Below the pieces are notes generated by a model, which saw only the letters and a list, made by a program, of their open reading frames with translations, ran no database searches and was not told the DNA's origin. Both the position numbers and the translations under genes were made by a program. Source: Phormidesmis priestleyi BC1401 (GTDB lineage Bacteria > Cyanobacteriota > Cyanobacteriia > Leptolyngbyales > Leptolyngbyaceae). Taken from it: DNA of 64,000 nucleotides. The stretch's first letter is position 1. Every line of letters starts with the position of its first letter. This document shows positions 43,269 through 52,470 of the stretch, piece after piece. The DNA is taken from the NCBI RefSeq assembly GCF_001650195.1, contig NZ_LXYR01000003.1, positions 1 to 64,000 of the forward strand. Reading direction: 5' to 3'.

Positions 43269-43386
43269 GTAGAGACGTTTCGGTGAAACGTCTTATTGAT
43301 TATGCGATGACCGATGAATCACGATCGTATTCAAAAATTTTGCCTTTACCCGATGGCGGGGAGACGTTCCACCGAAACGTCTCTAC
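43269..43386. repeat. Dispersed palindromic repeat (GACGTT family), copies 2 and 3 in inverse orientation
   Basis: Copy 2 at 43269-43293 (GTAGAGACGTTTCGGTGAAA) and copy 3, inverted, at 43361-43386 (GAGACGTTCC, ACCGAAACGTCTCTAC). Together they fill the 209-bp gap between the pentapeptide and AAA genes and can fold on themselves or on each other. They lie at the convergent ends of the two genes, where a bidirectional terminator would be useful. Confidence 0.75.
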
Positions 43387-43431
43387 GGGAGTTTGGTGTG
43401 ACCGATGGGCGATTGCATTCAAACAATAAAA

Positions 43432-44841
43432 TTAGGTTTCTCTTCCGGTCTGAACGCCAGACACCCGATCGGGAATGTCTTCAGGCAATAGCGTGGTCAG
43501 CAACTCGTCGCTGAGAGACGAAAGCACCGCTAATCGGTTGGCTTGCCGCTCAAGACTTTTCTCAAATAAGTTGCGAACCAGTCTCGCGTTGCCAAAGGTT
43601 TTATCTCGATTCTCGTACAAGTCTTCAAACAAATTTTGCAGTTTTTCACCTGTGCCCGGAGCCAGCTTGAAATGGCTTTTGTTGCCCATTTTTCCAAAGA
43701 TCGCGAGCAGCTCTTCGGGCTTGTAATGATTGAAATAAAAATAGCGATTAAAGCGCGATTCTAACCCCGGATTTGACTCGATAAACGTCGTCATTTCATC
43801 GGTGTAGCCTGCCACAATCACAACCAAGCGATCGCGGTGATCTTCCATGCGTTTGAGCAAAACATCGATCGCTTCTTGCCCAAAATCACGCCCCGATTCT
43901 CCGGGCACTAGCGCATAAGCTTCATCAATAAATAACACTCCGTTCAGCGCTGATTTGACGAGATTATCAACTTGTGTTGCAGTTTGACCGACGTATCCCG
44001 CGACCATTCCAGAGCGATCGGTTTCGACCAAATGCCCTTGAGTGAGGAATCCCAATCCTTTATAGATGCGTCCCATTAATCTCGCAACGGTAGTTTTCCC
44101 CGTTCCAGGCGGACCGCAAAACACTGCGTGTAGGGAGACGGTTGTTTTGGCTAACCCTCGCTCCGATCGAATCTTTTGCACTTTAAGAAAGTTGGCGAGC
44201 GTCTTCACTTCTTCTTTGATGTTGCTCATTCCGGTCAGGTCGTTGAGTTCGGCGAGTGCCTCTTCTAAGACTCGATCGAGATCGGCTGAATCAGACGCTT
44301 GATTTGAAGTCGCAGGCAGACCGTCTTGATAGGTGGCTAACTTGCGATAAGAGTGGAGTTGTTGCCAGATTAAGGAGAGTGCATCCAGGTCTTGCAAACT
44401 GACCGTGCCATCGGCTTTGACGATCGCTTGAGCAAATTTATAAATCGCATTAATCGCTGTCCCCAGATAATTAGTTCCTTTTTCTTCGTCCAAGCGATTT
44501 AGGATTGAGGGCAACTGAAATGCGTCAGAAGGCTGATTTTGGGTGAAGTCTAAGATAATTTGCAGCGTTAACTTCTGATAGTTAATGCGTTCATCTGCAG
44601 ACGTGTCCCACCGATTGATTGCCACGTCTAGCTTTTCAGCATCGCGTTTAACCAGCGCATAAATCACGAGATATGCCAGCAGTTCAGCCTCACGAACATT
44701 GCCACTGCTGCGCCCACACAGTTGAATCATCTTGGCTAAATCAACCAGAATGACTTCTGCAAACGTTGCATTCACCGTCAAGAGCGGCGATAGAGATTTG
44801 TAGAGCAGATTTGCTTCTTGTCTGAGCAGCCTGTAATTCAT
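43432..44841 (-). CDS. CbbX/CfxQ-type AAA+ ATPase with N-terminal extension
   Basis: A 469-residue AAA+ protein. Residues about 205-450 are the CbbX-like module: LNDLTGMSNIKEEVKTLANF, Walker A GPPGTGKT (243-250), Walker B GVLFIDEAYAL (about 300), sensor DRLVVIVAGYTDEM, and arginine finger region NPGLESRFNRYFYF. Red-type rubisco activase CbbX has this core, but the 200-residue helical N-terminus (including FAQAIVKADGTVSLQDLDAL, TerB-like) is not part of CbbX, and cyanobacterial rubisco is of the green type. So this is a paralogue remodeller of unknown client. It stands alone on the minus strand. Confidence 0.82.
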   Translation of the reverse strand: MNYRLLRQEANLLYKSLSPLLTVNATFAEVILVDLAKMIQLCGRSSGNVREAELLAYLVIYALVKRDAEKLDVAINRWDTSADERINYQKLTLQIILDFTQNQPSDAFQLPSILNRLDEEKGTNYLGTAINAIYKFAQAIVKADGTVSLQDLDALSLIWQQLHSYRKLATYQDGLPATSNQASDSADLDRVLEEALAELNDLTGMSNIKEEVKTLANFLKVQKIRSERGLAKTTVSLHAVFCGPPGTGKTTVARLMGRIYKGLGFLTQGHLVETDRSGMVAGYVGQTATQVDNLVKSALNGVLFIDEAYALVPGESGRDFGQEAIDVLLKRMEDHRDRLVVIVAGYTDEMTTFIESNPGLESRFNRYFYFNHYKPEELLAIFGKMGNKSHFKLAPGTGEKLQNLFEDLYENRDKTFGNARLVRNLFEKSLERQANRLAVLSSLSDELLTTLLPEDIPDRVSGVQTGRET

Positions 44842-44933
44842 AGCGTGTTTGAATAATCGCGGCGTTCCATCTCAGCCACGATATCGAGAATTCGACACGA
44901 TCGCAACATTGGATAACGAATTTACCCGACCCC

Positions 44934-44960
44934 GTAGAGACGTTTCGGTGGAACGTCTCT
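44934..44960. repeat. Dispersed palindromic repeat (GACGTT family), copy 4
   Basis: GTAGAGACGTT and AACGTCTCT arms around TCGGTGG. The flank GATAACGAATTTACCCGAC (44912-44930) also resembles the flank of copy 2 (GATAATGGATTCACCCAAC), so the repeated unit is larger than the palindrome. Confidence 0.75.
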
Positions 44961-45107
44961 CCGAATTCGCCATGACCCACAATCTATTAGTCAAAAATAA
45001 AATTGATATTGACAAACACAAGTTTCCCTATCATTCGCCAGAGGAGCCGTCTAAGATATTTCTCTACGATCGGCAAAGTCATTAAGCATCCACATCGGAG
45101 ATTCATT

Positions 45108-45938
45108 ATGCGAACGATTCAACTTCCGTCAGGGGCGGCGATTCCAGTTTTGGGTCAAGGAACTTGGCGAATGGGAGAAACACCGAAACAGCGATCGTCA
45201 GAAACCGATGCTCTAAAGTTTGGCGTTGAGTTAGGGATGACGCTGATCGACACCGCAGAAATGTACGGCGAAGGGGGTGCAGAAGAAATCGTCGCGGATG
45301 TGATCGCAGGGCAACGATCACGCATTTTCTTAGTCAGCAAAGTCTATCCTCACAATGCCACTCGACAGGGAACGATTCAAGCCTGCGAACGGAGTTTAAA
45401 GCGCTTGAAAACCGATTATCTAGATCTTTATCTGCTGCACTGGCGTGGCTCAGTTCCCCTTGCGGAGACGTTTGAAGCGTTTCTAGAATTACAGCAAGCG
45501 GGAAAAATTCGGGATTTTGGCGTGAGCAATTTTGACCAAGACGACTTAGAAGAGGCGCATCGTCTCGATCGTCATCTCACCGCAACCGATCAAGTGCTCT
45601 ACAATCTCAGCCGCCGAGGAATCGAGTGGAATGTTTTGCCGTGGTGTCGTCAGCATCAGATTCCCGTGATGGCATATTCTCCGATCGAGCAAGGTCGAAT
45701 CCTAAAAAATCGCGCTCTCGTGACGATCTCCAGCCAACTGAAGGTGACTCCGGCACAAGTGGCGATCGCGTGGTTATTGCATCAAGAAAATGTGATCGTG
45801 ATTCCAAAATCAAGTCGGCGCGATCGCATTCAAGAAAACTATGCAGCGTTAGAAATTTCATTAACTGAGACGGATCTCTCAGCGTTAGATAAAGCGTTTC
45901 CACGTCCACGTCAACCGCAACCTTTGCAGATGCTTTAA
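45108..45938 (+). CDS. Aldo/keto reductase
   Basis: A 276-residue NADPH-dependent oxidoreductase with the complete catalytic tetrad: Asp48 and Tyr53 (LIDTAEMYGEGGAEE), Lys78 (FLVSKVYP) and His111 (YLLHWRG). The C-terminal nucleotide-binding loop is IPKSSRRDRIQENYAAL. The ATG at 45108 has CGGAG 7 nt upstream; the open frame extends 35 codons further but without similarity. It converges on the GH1-RmlD fusion with no gap between stops. Substrate not predictable. Confidence 0.9.
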   Translation: MRTIQLPSGAAIPVLGQGTWRMGETPKQRSSETDALKFGVELGMTLIDTAEMYGEGGAEEIVADVIAGQRSRIFLVSKVYPHNATRQGTIQACERSLKRLKTDYLDLYLLHWRGSVPLAETFEAFLELQQAGKIRDFGVSNFDQDDLEEAHRLDRHLTATDQVLYNLSRRGIEWNVLPWCRQHQIPVMAYSPIEQGRILKNRALVTISSQLKVTPAQVAIAWLLHQENVIVIPKSSRRDRIQENYAALEISLTETDLSALDKAFPRPRQPQPLQML

Positions 45939-48194
45939 TCAGCCACACGCTTGGAGATAGTGCCCGATCGCCCGATCCAATGAAGGGAGCAAAATACCTC
46001 GTTCGCTGGTGAGGGCGGTGTAAGTCGGACGAGGCGCGGCTAACTTTAGCGATCGAGTCGAACACGCTTCGACGTGAGACGGATTGAACCCAGCGAGACG
46101 GGCAGTTTCTTGAGCAAATTCTGCCCAGCTAACGGCTCCCAAATTTGCCAGGTGCCACAGTCCACATTCTTGATCGATCAGCAAATCGAGGGTGGCATTT
46201 ACCAAATCAGGGACGTAGGTTGGAGAAATCACCGTGTCGTCTGCGGCAAAAAATGGCTGACCCGATGCCAGAGTGCGAAGGGCGATCGTCAAGAAATTAT
46301 GGTCATCCCAAGGTCCAAAAAAGGCGCTGGTGCGAATCACAAGGGCACGCGGATTGGTGGCTAAAACCCATTGTTCAGCGATCGCTTTACTGTGTCCATA
46401 GACATTTAACGGCGCGACTTCGTGGCTTTCGACATAGGGTTCTGTCTGGTTGCCATCAAACACCAAATCTGATGAAAACGTGACAAAGGAGATGTCTTGC
46501 TCGGCGCAGGCTTCAGCGAGAATAGCGGCTCCGTCGGCGTTGATTTGCCGACACAAATGCGGGTGCTGCTCGGCATCATCAACGCGAACATATGCAGCAG
46601 TGTTGATGACTGCCCAAGGCTTGAGATCTGCTAACACTTGAGTCACCGATCGTGAGTCAGTGATGTCCATATCTTGCCGCGTCAGCAGCCGATAGGGAAT
46701 GCCCCGCATCTCACACAGACGGGCAAAGGCGCGTCCCAAAGTTCCTGTAGCCCCGGTGATCACGATCGGGGCTGAGACTTTTTGAGGAGGTGATTCGTGT
46801 TGAGAAGACCCTGATGGCGCATCCATTGCCATCACAGATGGATAAACTAAGCGCTGCGATCGTCGCCACCATCCCGGCTCTTGCAAGATTGGATGAGCAT
46901 AGTCTTGTCCGTTAGCCAGGTGGCGCAGCATATGGGCGAGGGCAGTTGGGCGGGGAGTGGGCGATCGCAAGTCAAACACGCCCGGTTCATAAAATCCCTC
47001 ACTTCGCGTTAAAAGCGTGTTCCAATCATAGGCACCGAGCAGCGACCAGGCAGTGACGGCTCGAACGTCGGCTCCCGATTTGCGCAGTCGGTTTGCCGCA
47101 GTCCAGGCTTCGTTAAGCCATCGCAGTTGTTCCTCACGAGTGCAGCCTAAATGCACCTCAGTTAACGCCATCGATCGACCATAGCGATTCCAGACTTCTT
47201 GCAGAAGATTGTGATGTCCAAAAATGCCATCAGCACGAACGCGAACGGCTTCGACATCAGCATAGGCGTGTCTGCCGTTGCCGCCGTGAAGTTGAGCAGG
47301 ATAGCGATCGAGCCGTTCATCTAAAAAGCGATCGCTGGTCAAATAGTGGTTGATGCCCAATACATCGGGCGGACAAGAATTGTCTAGAAACCAACTTAAA
47401 TCGGAGTCTGAAATTCCAAGTTCGCCCAAATAACCCCAAAGAGGATGGGCGCGATCGAGCCTGCCACACAGCAGATCAAAGCTTAACCAGCGCCGCTCGT
47501 TTTCAAAATCTGCCTGATAAGTCAGCGAGGGAGTGCTAAACACTTTCCCTAAATCTTCGGTCTGAATGAGTTTCGCTTGAGGATTGATCTGACGAATCGC
47601 CTGCATCGACAGCACGATCGCGCGGCATTGATTCAGTAAGGCACGCGCGAAAGTCGAGGGATCGTGTCCATGAGGATACCAGTGACCATATAAGCCGCTA
47701 AACCGGGCGGTGGTCAGAGGTTCGTTAATCGGGGTGTAGTGGTTTACCCAAGGGTAGCGAGTCGCCACTGCGTTGGCAAACTCAGCCAGTTTTTCAGGAA
47801 AATCGGGTTCTATAAGACTCGTGTGATCAGGTCCGCTCCCGTGGTGAACTAAGCCGACGATCGGATCGATATCTAAGTCTCGCAGTCGTTGCAATCGCTG
47901 ATCTGCCCATAGCCAATCGGCGCGATCGAGCGATGCTGGAGCAATCCGTTCCCATAGTAAAGGATATCGAATTGCGGTGACTCCTAGCGACGCAAATAAG
48001 TCTAAATCTGTGATACGGTTAGCGTGTCCATTGCGTTCTAACTGATCAAAATAGTCATTACCCACACGATTCACAGTGCATTCTACACCTGCCCACAGTT
48101 CAACTTCAGATTTTTGAGTGTGAGTAGCTAAAATCTGTGCGCGATCGTGTGGTTGCCAGCGTTCTAACGGCTGGCTGATTGTCGATATTCTCAT
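45939..48194 (-). CDS. Fusion of a GH1-like glycosidase domain and an RmlD-like sugar-nucleotide reductase
   Basis: A 751-residue fusion. Residues about 20-440 form a family-1-type (beta/alpha)8 glycosidase: LWAGVECTVNRVGNDYFDQL, acid/base in PINEPLT (Glu about 158) and nucleophile in ALTEVHLG. From about 478 begins a short-chain-type Rossmann domain, VITGATGTLGRAFARLCE, with VINTAAYVRVDDAE, SSDLVFDG and YGHSKAIAE (catalytic Tyr/Lys), as in dTDP-4-dehydrorhamnose reductase. The ATG at 48194 has GGAG upstream; a TTG lies 6 codons before. It precedes no rml genes; its neighbours upstream on the same strand are Glf and a glycosyltransferase. The two activities could act on one glycan, but this is inference. 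Confidence 0.9.
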   Translation of the reverse strand: MRISTISQPLERWQPHDRAQILATHTQKSEVELWAGVECTVNRVGNDYFDQLERNGHANRITDLDLFASLGVTAIRYPLLWERIAPASLDRADWLWADQRLQRLRDLDIDPIVGLVHHGSGPDHTSLIEPDFPEKLAEFANAVATRYPWVNHYTPINEPLTTARFSGLYGHWYPHGHDPSTFARALLNQCRAIVLSMQAIRQINPQAKLIQTEDLGKVFSTPSLTYQADFENERRWLSFDLLCGRLDRAHPLWGYLGELGISDSDLSWFLDNSCPPDVLGINHYLTSDRFLDERLDRYPAQLHGGNGRHAYADVEAVRVRADGIFGHHNLLQEVWNRYGRSMALTEVHLGCTREEQLRWLNEAWTAANRLRKSGADVRAVTAWSLLGAYDWNTLLTRSEGFYEPGVFDLRSPTPRPTALAHMLRHLANGQDYAHPILQEPGWWRRSQRLVYPSVMAMDAPSGSSQHESPPQKVSAPIVITGATGTLGRAFARLCEMRGIPYRLLTRQDMDITDSRSVTQVLADLKPWAVINTAAYVRVDDAEQHPHLCRQINADGAAILAEACAEQDISFVTFSSDLVFDGNQTEPYVESHEVAPLNVYGHSKAIAEQWVLATNPRALVIRTSAFFGPWDDHNFLTIALRTLASGQPFFAADDTVISPTYVPDLVNATLDLLIDQECGLWHLANLGAVSWAEFAQETARLAGFNPSHVEACSTRSLKLAAPRPTYTALTSERGILLPSLDRAIGHYLQACG

Positions 48195-48264
48195 CCCCAA
48201 ACTCCAATCCAAATTTGCCGAGCGATCGGATGTGCTGCCTTGATCCCTAGAGCCACCCGACGCT

Positions 48265-48290
48265 GTAGAGACGTTCCGGTAGAACGTCTC
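48265..48290. repeat. Dispersed palindromic repeat (GACGTT family), copy 5
   Basis: GTAGAGACGTT, loop CCGGTAG, then AACGTCTC. It sits in the 112-bp gap between glf and the fusion gene. Confidence 0.7.
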
Positions 48291-48306
48291 CCTTCATGAA
48301 TTCCAA

Positions 48307-49452
48307 TCAACGCACCGTTCCTGCAAGCGCGTGACCATTTTTCTCTTCAGGCTGCCAGCGAGTCCGATCGCTAAGTTTTGCATAAACCGAGAGTGCCTGA
48401 GCCACAACCTGATCCATGTTGTAATACTTGTAGGTGGCAAGTCGTCCAACAAATTCTACGTTAGGCGCTGCGTCGGCTAAGGCTTTATATTTTTTGTAGA
48501 GTTCTGCATTCTCAGGGCGCGGCACCGGATAGTAAGGATCGCCTTCTGCTTTCGGGAACTCGTAGACGATGCTGGTTTTAGAATGCTCTTGTCCAGTGAG
48601 ATACTTAAACTCAGTGATTCGCGTATAGAGATGCTCGTTGGGATAGTTCACAACAGGCGCAGATTGATGAACAGACTCATTTAACGTTTCGTGTTTGAAG
48701 TCGAGCGATCGATAAGGCAATTTGCCAAACCGATAATCAAAAAATTGGTCTACAGGTCCGGTGTAGATCATTTGCTTAAAGGGAATGATGTCTCGAATTT
48801 CTCGATAGTCGGTGTTGAGCATCACCTTGATATTGGGATGGTTCAACAAATTTTCAAACATACGAGTAAACCCGTGGAGCGGCATCGCTTGATAAGTGTC
48901 AGTGAAGTAGCGATCGTCGCGATTGGTGCGAGTAGGCACGCGAGCCGTAACCGATTTATCTAGCTCAGAAGGGTCAATGCCCCACTGTTTGCGGGTGTAG
49001 TTGCGAAAGAACTTTTCATACAGTTCTCGCCCAACTTTGCTGACTACCACATCTTCAGAGGTGCGAATCGAGTCTTTGGGTTCTGCAACTGACTCAAAGA
49101 ATTTCTCAAGCTCAAAGGAGTTGAGTTTCAGCCCATAAAGTTTGTTAATGGTGTCGAGATTGATTGGAATTGGAACCAGTTGACCATCAACACTCGCAAG
49201 CACTCGATGCTCATAGCGCCGCCATTCTGTGAAGTGCGACAGATATTCAAACACATCGCGAGAATTGGTGTGAAAGATATGCGGACCATATTTATGCACC
49301 AAGATTCCGGCTTCGTTATAGTGATCGTAAGCATTGCCGCCAATATGGTTGCGAATATCAACAATCAGCACTTTTTTGCCCGACTGATTTGCAAGTCGCT
49401 CTGCCAAAATGCTGCCAGCAAATCCTGCACCAACAATTAGATAATCAAACAT
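48307..49452 (-). CDS. glf: UDP-galactopyranose mutase
   Basis: A 381-residue flavoenzyme that converts UDP-galactopyranose to UDP-galactofuranose. The N-terminal FAD motif is YLIVGAGFAGSILAERLA, followed by GGNAYDHYNEAGILVHKYGPHIFHTNS (the Glf signature) and RYFTDTYQAMPLHGFTRMFENLL. The C-terminal part has YPVPRPENAELYKKYKALA and FVGRLATYKYYNMDQVV. The length is normal for bacterial Glf. It follows the glycosyltransferase gene by 32 bp, so both likely serve synthesis of a galactofuranose-containing surface polysaccharide. Confidence 0.95.
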   Translation of the reverse strand: MFDYLIVGAGFAGSILAERLANQSGKKVLIVDIRNHIGGNAYDHYNEAGILVHKYGPHIFHTNSRDVFEYLSHFTEWRRYEHRVLASVDGQLVPIPINLDTINKLYGLKLNSFELEKFFESVAEPKDSIRTSEDVVVSKVGRELYEKFFRNYTRKQWGIDPSELDKSVTARVPTRTNRDDRYFTDTYQAMPLHGFTRMFENLLNHPNIKVMLNTDYREIRDIIPFKQMIYTGPVDQFFDYRFGKLPYRSLDFKHETLNESVHQSAPVVNYPNEHLYTRITEFKYLTGQEHSKTSIVYEFPKAEGDPYYPVPRPENAELYKKYKALADAAPNVEFVGRLATYKYYNMDQVVAQALSVYAKLSDRTRWQPEEKNGHALAGTVR

Positions 49453-49484
49453 AGCGATACTTCCTACTTATTATTTGAATCGTT

Positions 49485-50747
49485 TCAGCCGTCTTTTGAC
49501 GCGATCGCTGAGGGTTTAACCGTCGAAACTGCCGACTCGATCAAGTGGCTCATGCTTGCCCAAGTTTTGTCCCATGAGTTTTGAGCGAGAAACGCATCGA
49601 CTCGATCGAGCCATTCAGAATCTTTCTGGGCTGTTTGCAGTGCGACTTCAACGGCTGCCACAAATTCAGGCACGCTGTCGGCAATCTGCACCAGTCCTAA
49701 GTCTCTATAGGGGCGTACAACATCACGAATCGAGGTAGAAACGACGGGTTTTCCGGCAGCGAGATATTCGGGGGTTTTGGTCGGGCTGATAAATCGAGTC
49801 GATTCGTTGCGGGCAAACGGCAGCAGCGCGACATCCCAGCCTGCTAGATAGTGAGGCAACTCCGCATAAGATTTGCCACCGAGATAGTGGATATTCGGAA
49901 GCTGCGGCAGAGATGCGGGATCGATTTTGACGATCGGTCCAATCAACACCAACTGCCGGTCAGGACGAGCGATCGCGACTCCTTTCAGCAGATCAATATC
50001 CATGCGCTCATCAATCACGCCATAAAAACCAAGACGCGGGTGAGGAATGTTGGCTTGGTCAACGGGATCGTCGATCGCCTGACGCGCCTGAACAAAGTGA
50101 GTGACATCAATGCTGCTCGGAAACGCATAAACGTTGGGATGCTGATGTCGCTTGACTTCATAGAGGCTTTGTCCACCCGTAAAGACCAAATCTGCTTGCT
50201 GAAACAGGTCGGCTTCTCGCTGTCGTAGCTCAGGCGGTGCCCCTTGAAACACAGACAGTTCATCCATGCAGTCATAGACGATCGCCAACGGCTGAAGATG
50301 ATCGGTGAAGGCTAACGCCATCGGCGTGTAGTACCAAAAAATGTAATCGCGAATGCCACAGGTTTTAAACAACTCGTCTAATAGCTGTTTTTGAAGGGCG
50401 ATCGTCGTTCTTTGACTTAGCCCTTGCGGGAGATGAGGCACCACCACCCAAACTCCACACTCGCGCTGACTTAGGGATAACCATGCCTGATCTTCGCTGT
50501 CAAAAAAAGGCTCCTCAATCAAGAAAACTCGACGTTCTTGAACGCACCGAGTTAACAGATGTTGAGGACGCTGATAGACAAAATCCCAGCGCAAGTGAGA
50601 TAAGCAGACGAGATCAGGCACCCCTGGAAACGCATCTTTTAAAAGAGAACTATCTTGATTTGACCAACGCAGCTTTAAGTGTTTTTCGCCCTGTATTGAT
50701 GAACTTTGAACGAGATCGTAAGTGATTGAAGAATTAGATTGGGACAT
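49485..50747 (-). CDS. GT-B fold glycosyltransferase
   Basis: A 420-residue glycosyltransferase with family features DLVCLSHLRWDFVYQRPQHL near residue 45, an N-domain end IVYDCMDELSVFQGAPPELR, and a C-domain RLGFYGVIDERMDIDLL followed by SPTKTPEYLAAGKPVVST (nucleotide-sugar binding, E-x-L-A-A-G-K-P). This type often stands next to glf in bacterial polysaccharide loci. There is no signal peptide, so it is cytoplasmic or peripheral. First gene of a minus-strand unit with glf; the roughly 435 bp upstream are AT-rich and should hold the promoter. Confidence 0.85.
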   Translation of the reverse strand: MSQSNSSITYDLVQSSSIQGEKHLKLRWSNQDSSLLKDAFPGVPDLVCLSHLRWDFVYQRPQHLLTRCVQERRVFLIEEPFFDSEDQAWLSLSQRECGVWVVVPHLPQGLSQRTTIALQKQLLDELFKTCGIRDYIFWYYTPMALAFTDHLQPLAIVYDCMDELSVFQGAPPELRQREADLFQQADLVFTGGQSLYEVKRHQHPNVYAFPSSIDVTHFVQARQAIDDPVDQANIPHPRLGFYGVIDERMDIDLLKGVAIARPDRQLVLIGPIVKIDPASLPQLPNIHYLGGKSYAELPHYLAGWDVALLPFARNESTRFISPTKTPEYLAAGKPVVSTSIRDVVRPYRDLGLVQIADSVPEFVAAVEVALQTAQKDSEWLDRVDAFLAQNSWDKTWASMSHLIESAVSTVKPSAIASKDG

Positions 50748-51183
50748 AGAAGTGTCTCAATAGATTAAATATTGAATGGTTGATAGGGATGTTAAGCGGT
50801 TAGTCACAGTGGGCTAACGTCTCAATTACAGAACTCGTTTTTGCTGCAAAGCCGACTGATAATAACATAGAGGTAATTATTCTCTTTTATCTTCCATCTA
50901 AAGGAAGGTAAACCTAATTCCACCTTGAGATAGAAGTTTTGTCTTGTGAGATGATATTGTCAGTTAATCTTCGATTTATTACAGTGTTGCTGTATACGGA
51001 ACTCGTTAATTTATCTATTTAATTTGGGGTGGACAAGCGCCTATTTTTAAAGAGCTATTGTTATTTGAAAGTAGCAAAAAGCCGCCTTTGAGCTAACAGG
51101 CAAAATTAATGGTTTCTAGCCTTAGATCGGTTGAAAGAGAACACTTTAGAAGTCAGTGATAGTTCCTTAAAACGTCTCCACAA
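50748..51183. other. AT-rich gap of 436 bp without a gene
   Basis: No coding frame of note. The stretch 50780-51060 is clearly more AT-rich than its surroundings and holds several TAATAA/TATTTAA-type motifs that may include the glycosyltransferase promoter (minus strand), but no single pair is convincing. Confidence 0.5.
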
Positions 51184-52407
51184 TCACTGAAACAATTCCT
51201 GCTGTAATTTACTCTGTGCAACAATCCTTCCATTTTTAATCACCGTGCGATCGCTAGGTGCCGCCCCGATCGCGTCCGTTACCGTTTCCACTGTCAGGAT
51301 GACTAAATCTGCCGACCGTCCAGGAGCCAAACCGTGGTTGGGAAGTCCGATCGCTTGAGCCGCCCGATTAGTCGCCATCTCCAAACACAGTTCATGACTC
51401 GCTGTAGTGCCAAGCTGAAGCACTTGCGCTAACAGCGTACAGATCTTTAGCACATCGCCATCGCCAAACGGTGTAAACAAATTCTGCACATTGTTAACAG
51501 CTAATCCGACATTCACGCCCATCTCAGCGAGATGATGGATCGGTGCAACACCCCGACGAACGTTGTGGGTATCATTGCGAGACATCATATAAATATCAGA
51601 AGCCGGAAGCGCCAGAATTGAAATTCCCGCTTCTAGAATCGCAGGAGCGATCGCTGATAGCTCTGCTGGAGAGAATGCCGCCAATTTAGTCATGTGCCCC
51701 AAACAGACTCGACCTTGCCAACCTCGACGACACGTCTCTTGAATCACAAACGGTAACGAGAGCGGTAATTCATCCTCTAAGAAATCTAAATGGAAATCGA
51801 TATCGCAATCAAATTCTTGAGCAATGTCAAACACAATCCGAATATTACGTTCTGGATCGGGATCAACATAAGGAGCAGACCCAATCACATCACCGCCCAA
51901 GTGCATCGCTTGCCGTAGTAGATCTAGGGTTCCTGGTTGGTTGGTGATTCCTTCTTGAGCAAAGACAGCAAGCTGAAGCGTCATGCCCCATTGATAGGCT
52001 TGACGAAGCGGCATCAACGCCTGCATTCCTGTTAGCTTTGTCACTGAATCGACTTCAACATGACTTCGCATTGCCGTCACCCCAAATCCGATCGCCCGTT
52101 CGATCGTCCGTTTGGCTCTGGTTTGAATATCGGCGATCGTAAACTCGTTTTTCGCTTTCAACGTCTCTCGCATCGCTTCTACAAAAGTGCCTTCAACGCC
52201 ATGACAGCGATCGAGCAAGTGCGCTTTATCGAGATGAAAATGGGCATCGACTAAACCCGGAATCACCAGCTTTTGATTCGCATTCAGGACGGTGGTGGCG
52301 GGAGCCGCGATCGTGGGGGCAATCTCGACGATCCGATCGCCCACAATGCCAATGTCCCAATAGCCAAAACGTCCGGGTAAAGCCGCTTGGGTGATCTTTA
52401 AATCCAT
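51184..52407 (-). CDS. Amidohydrolase, cytosine deaminase-like
   Basis: A 407-residue metal-dependent hydrolase with the amidohydrolase layout: VIPGLVDAHFHLDKAHLLDR (metal His pair, HxH), a conserved DIDFHLDFLEDELP strand, GRVCLGHMTKLAAFS (metal His), and LALPASDIYMMSRNDTH. The C-terminal strand APGRSADLVIL closes the composite beta-domain. The family contains cytosine deaminases and related ring hydrolases; the substrate here is unproved. The ATG at 52407 gives the expected start MDLKITQAAL; the frame extends 21 codons upstream. It is divergent from trm1 with 63 bp between. Confidence 0.8.
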   Translation of the reverse strand: MDLKITQAALPGRFGYWDIGIVGDRIVEIAPTIAAPATTVLNANQKLVIPGLVDAHFHLDKAHLLDRCHGVEGTFVEAMRETLKAKNEFTIADIQTRAKRTIERAIGFGVTAMRSHVEVDSVTKLTGMQALMPLRQAYQWGMTLQLAVFAQEGITNQPGTLDLLRQAMHLGGDVIGSAPYVDPDPERNIRIVFDIAQEFDCDIDFHLDFLEDELPLSLPFVIQETCRRGWQGRVCLGHMTKLAAFSPAELSAIAPAILEAGISILALPASDIYMMSRNDTHNVRRGVAPIHHLAEMGVNVGLAVNNVQNLFTPFGDGDVLKICTLLAQVLQLGTTASHELCLEMATNRAAQAIGLPNHGLAPGRSADLVILTVETVTDAIGAAPSDRTVIKNGRIVAQSKLQQELFQ

Positions 52408-52470
52408 AAAAGCGCACTGAGAAAACGTGAGATATTGGAAGTCTTGCACACATTTTCTAAAGTCGGGCAA

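Noticed and set aside
43235-43514. Small proteins between the pentapeptide and AAA genes
   Set aside because: These frames run through inverted repeat copies and, in part, antisense to the AAA gene; there is no independent support.
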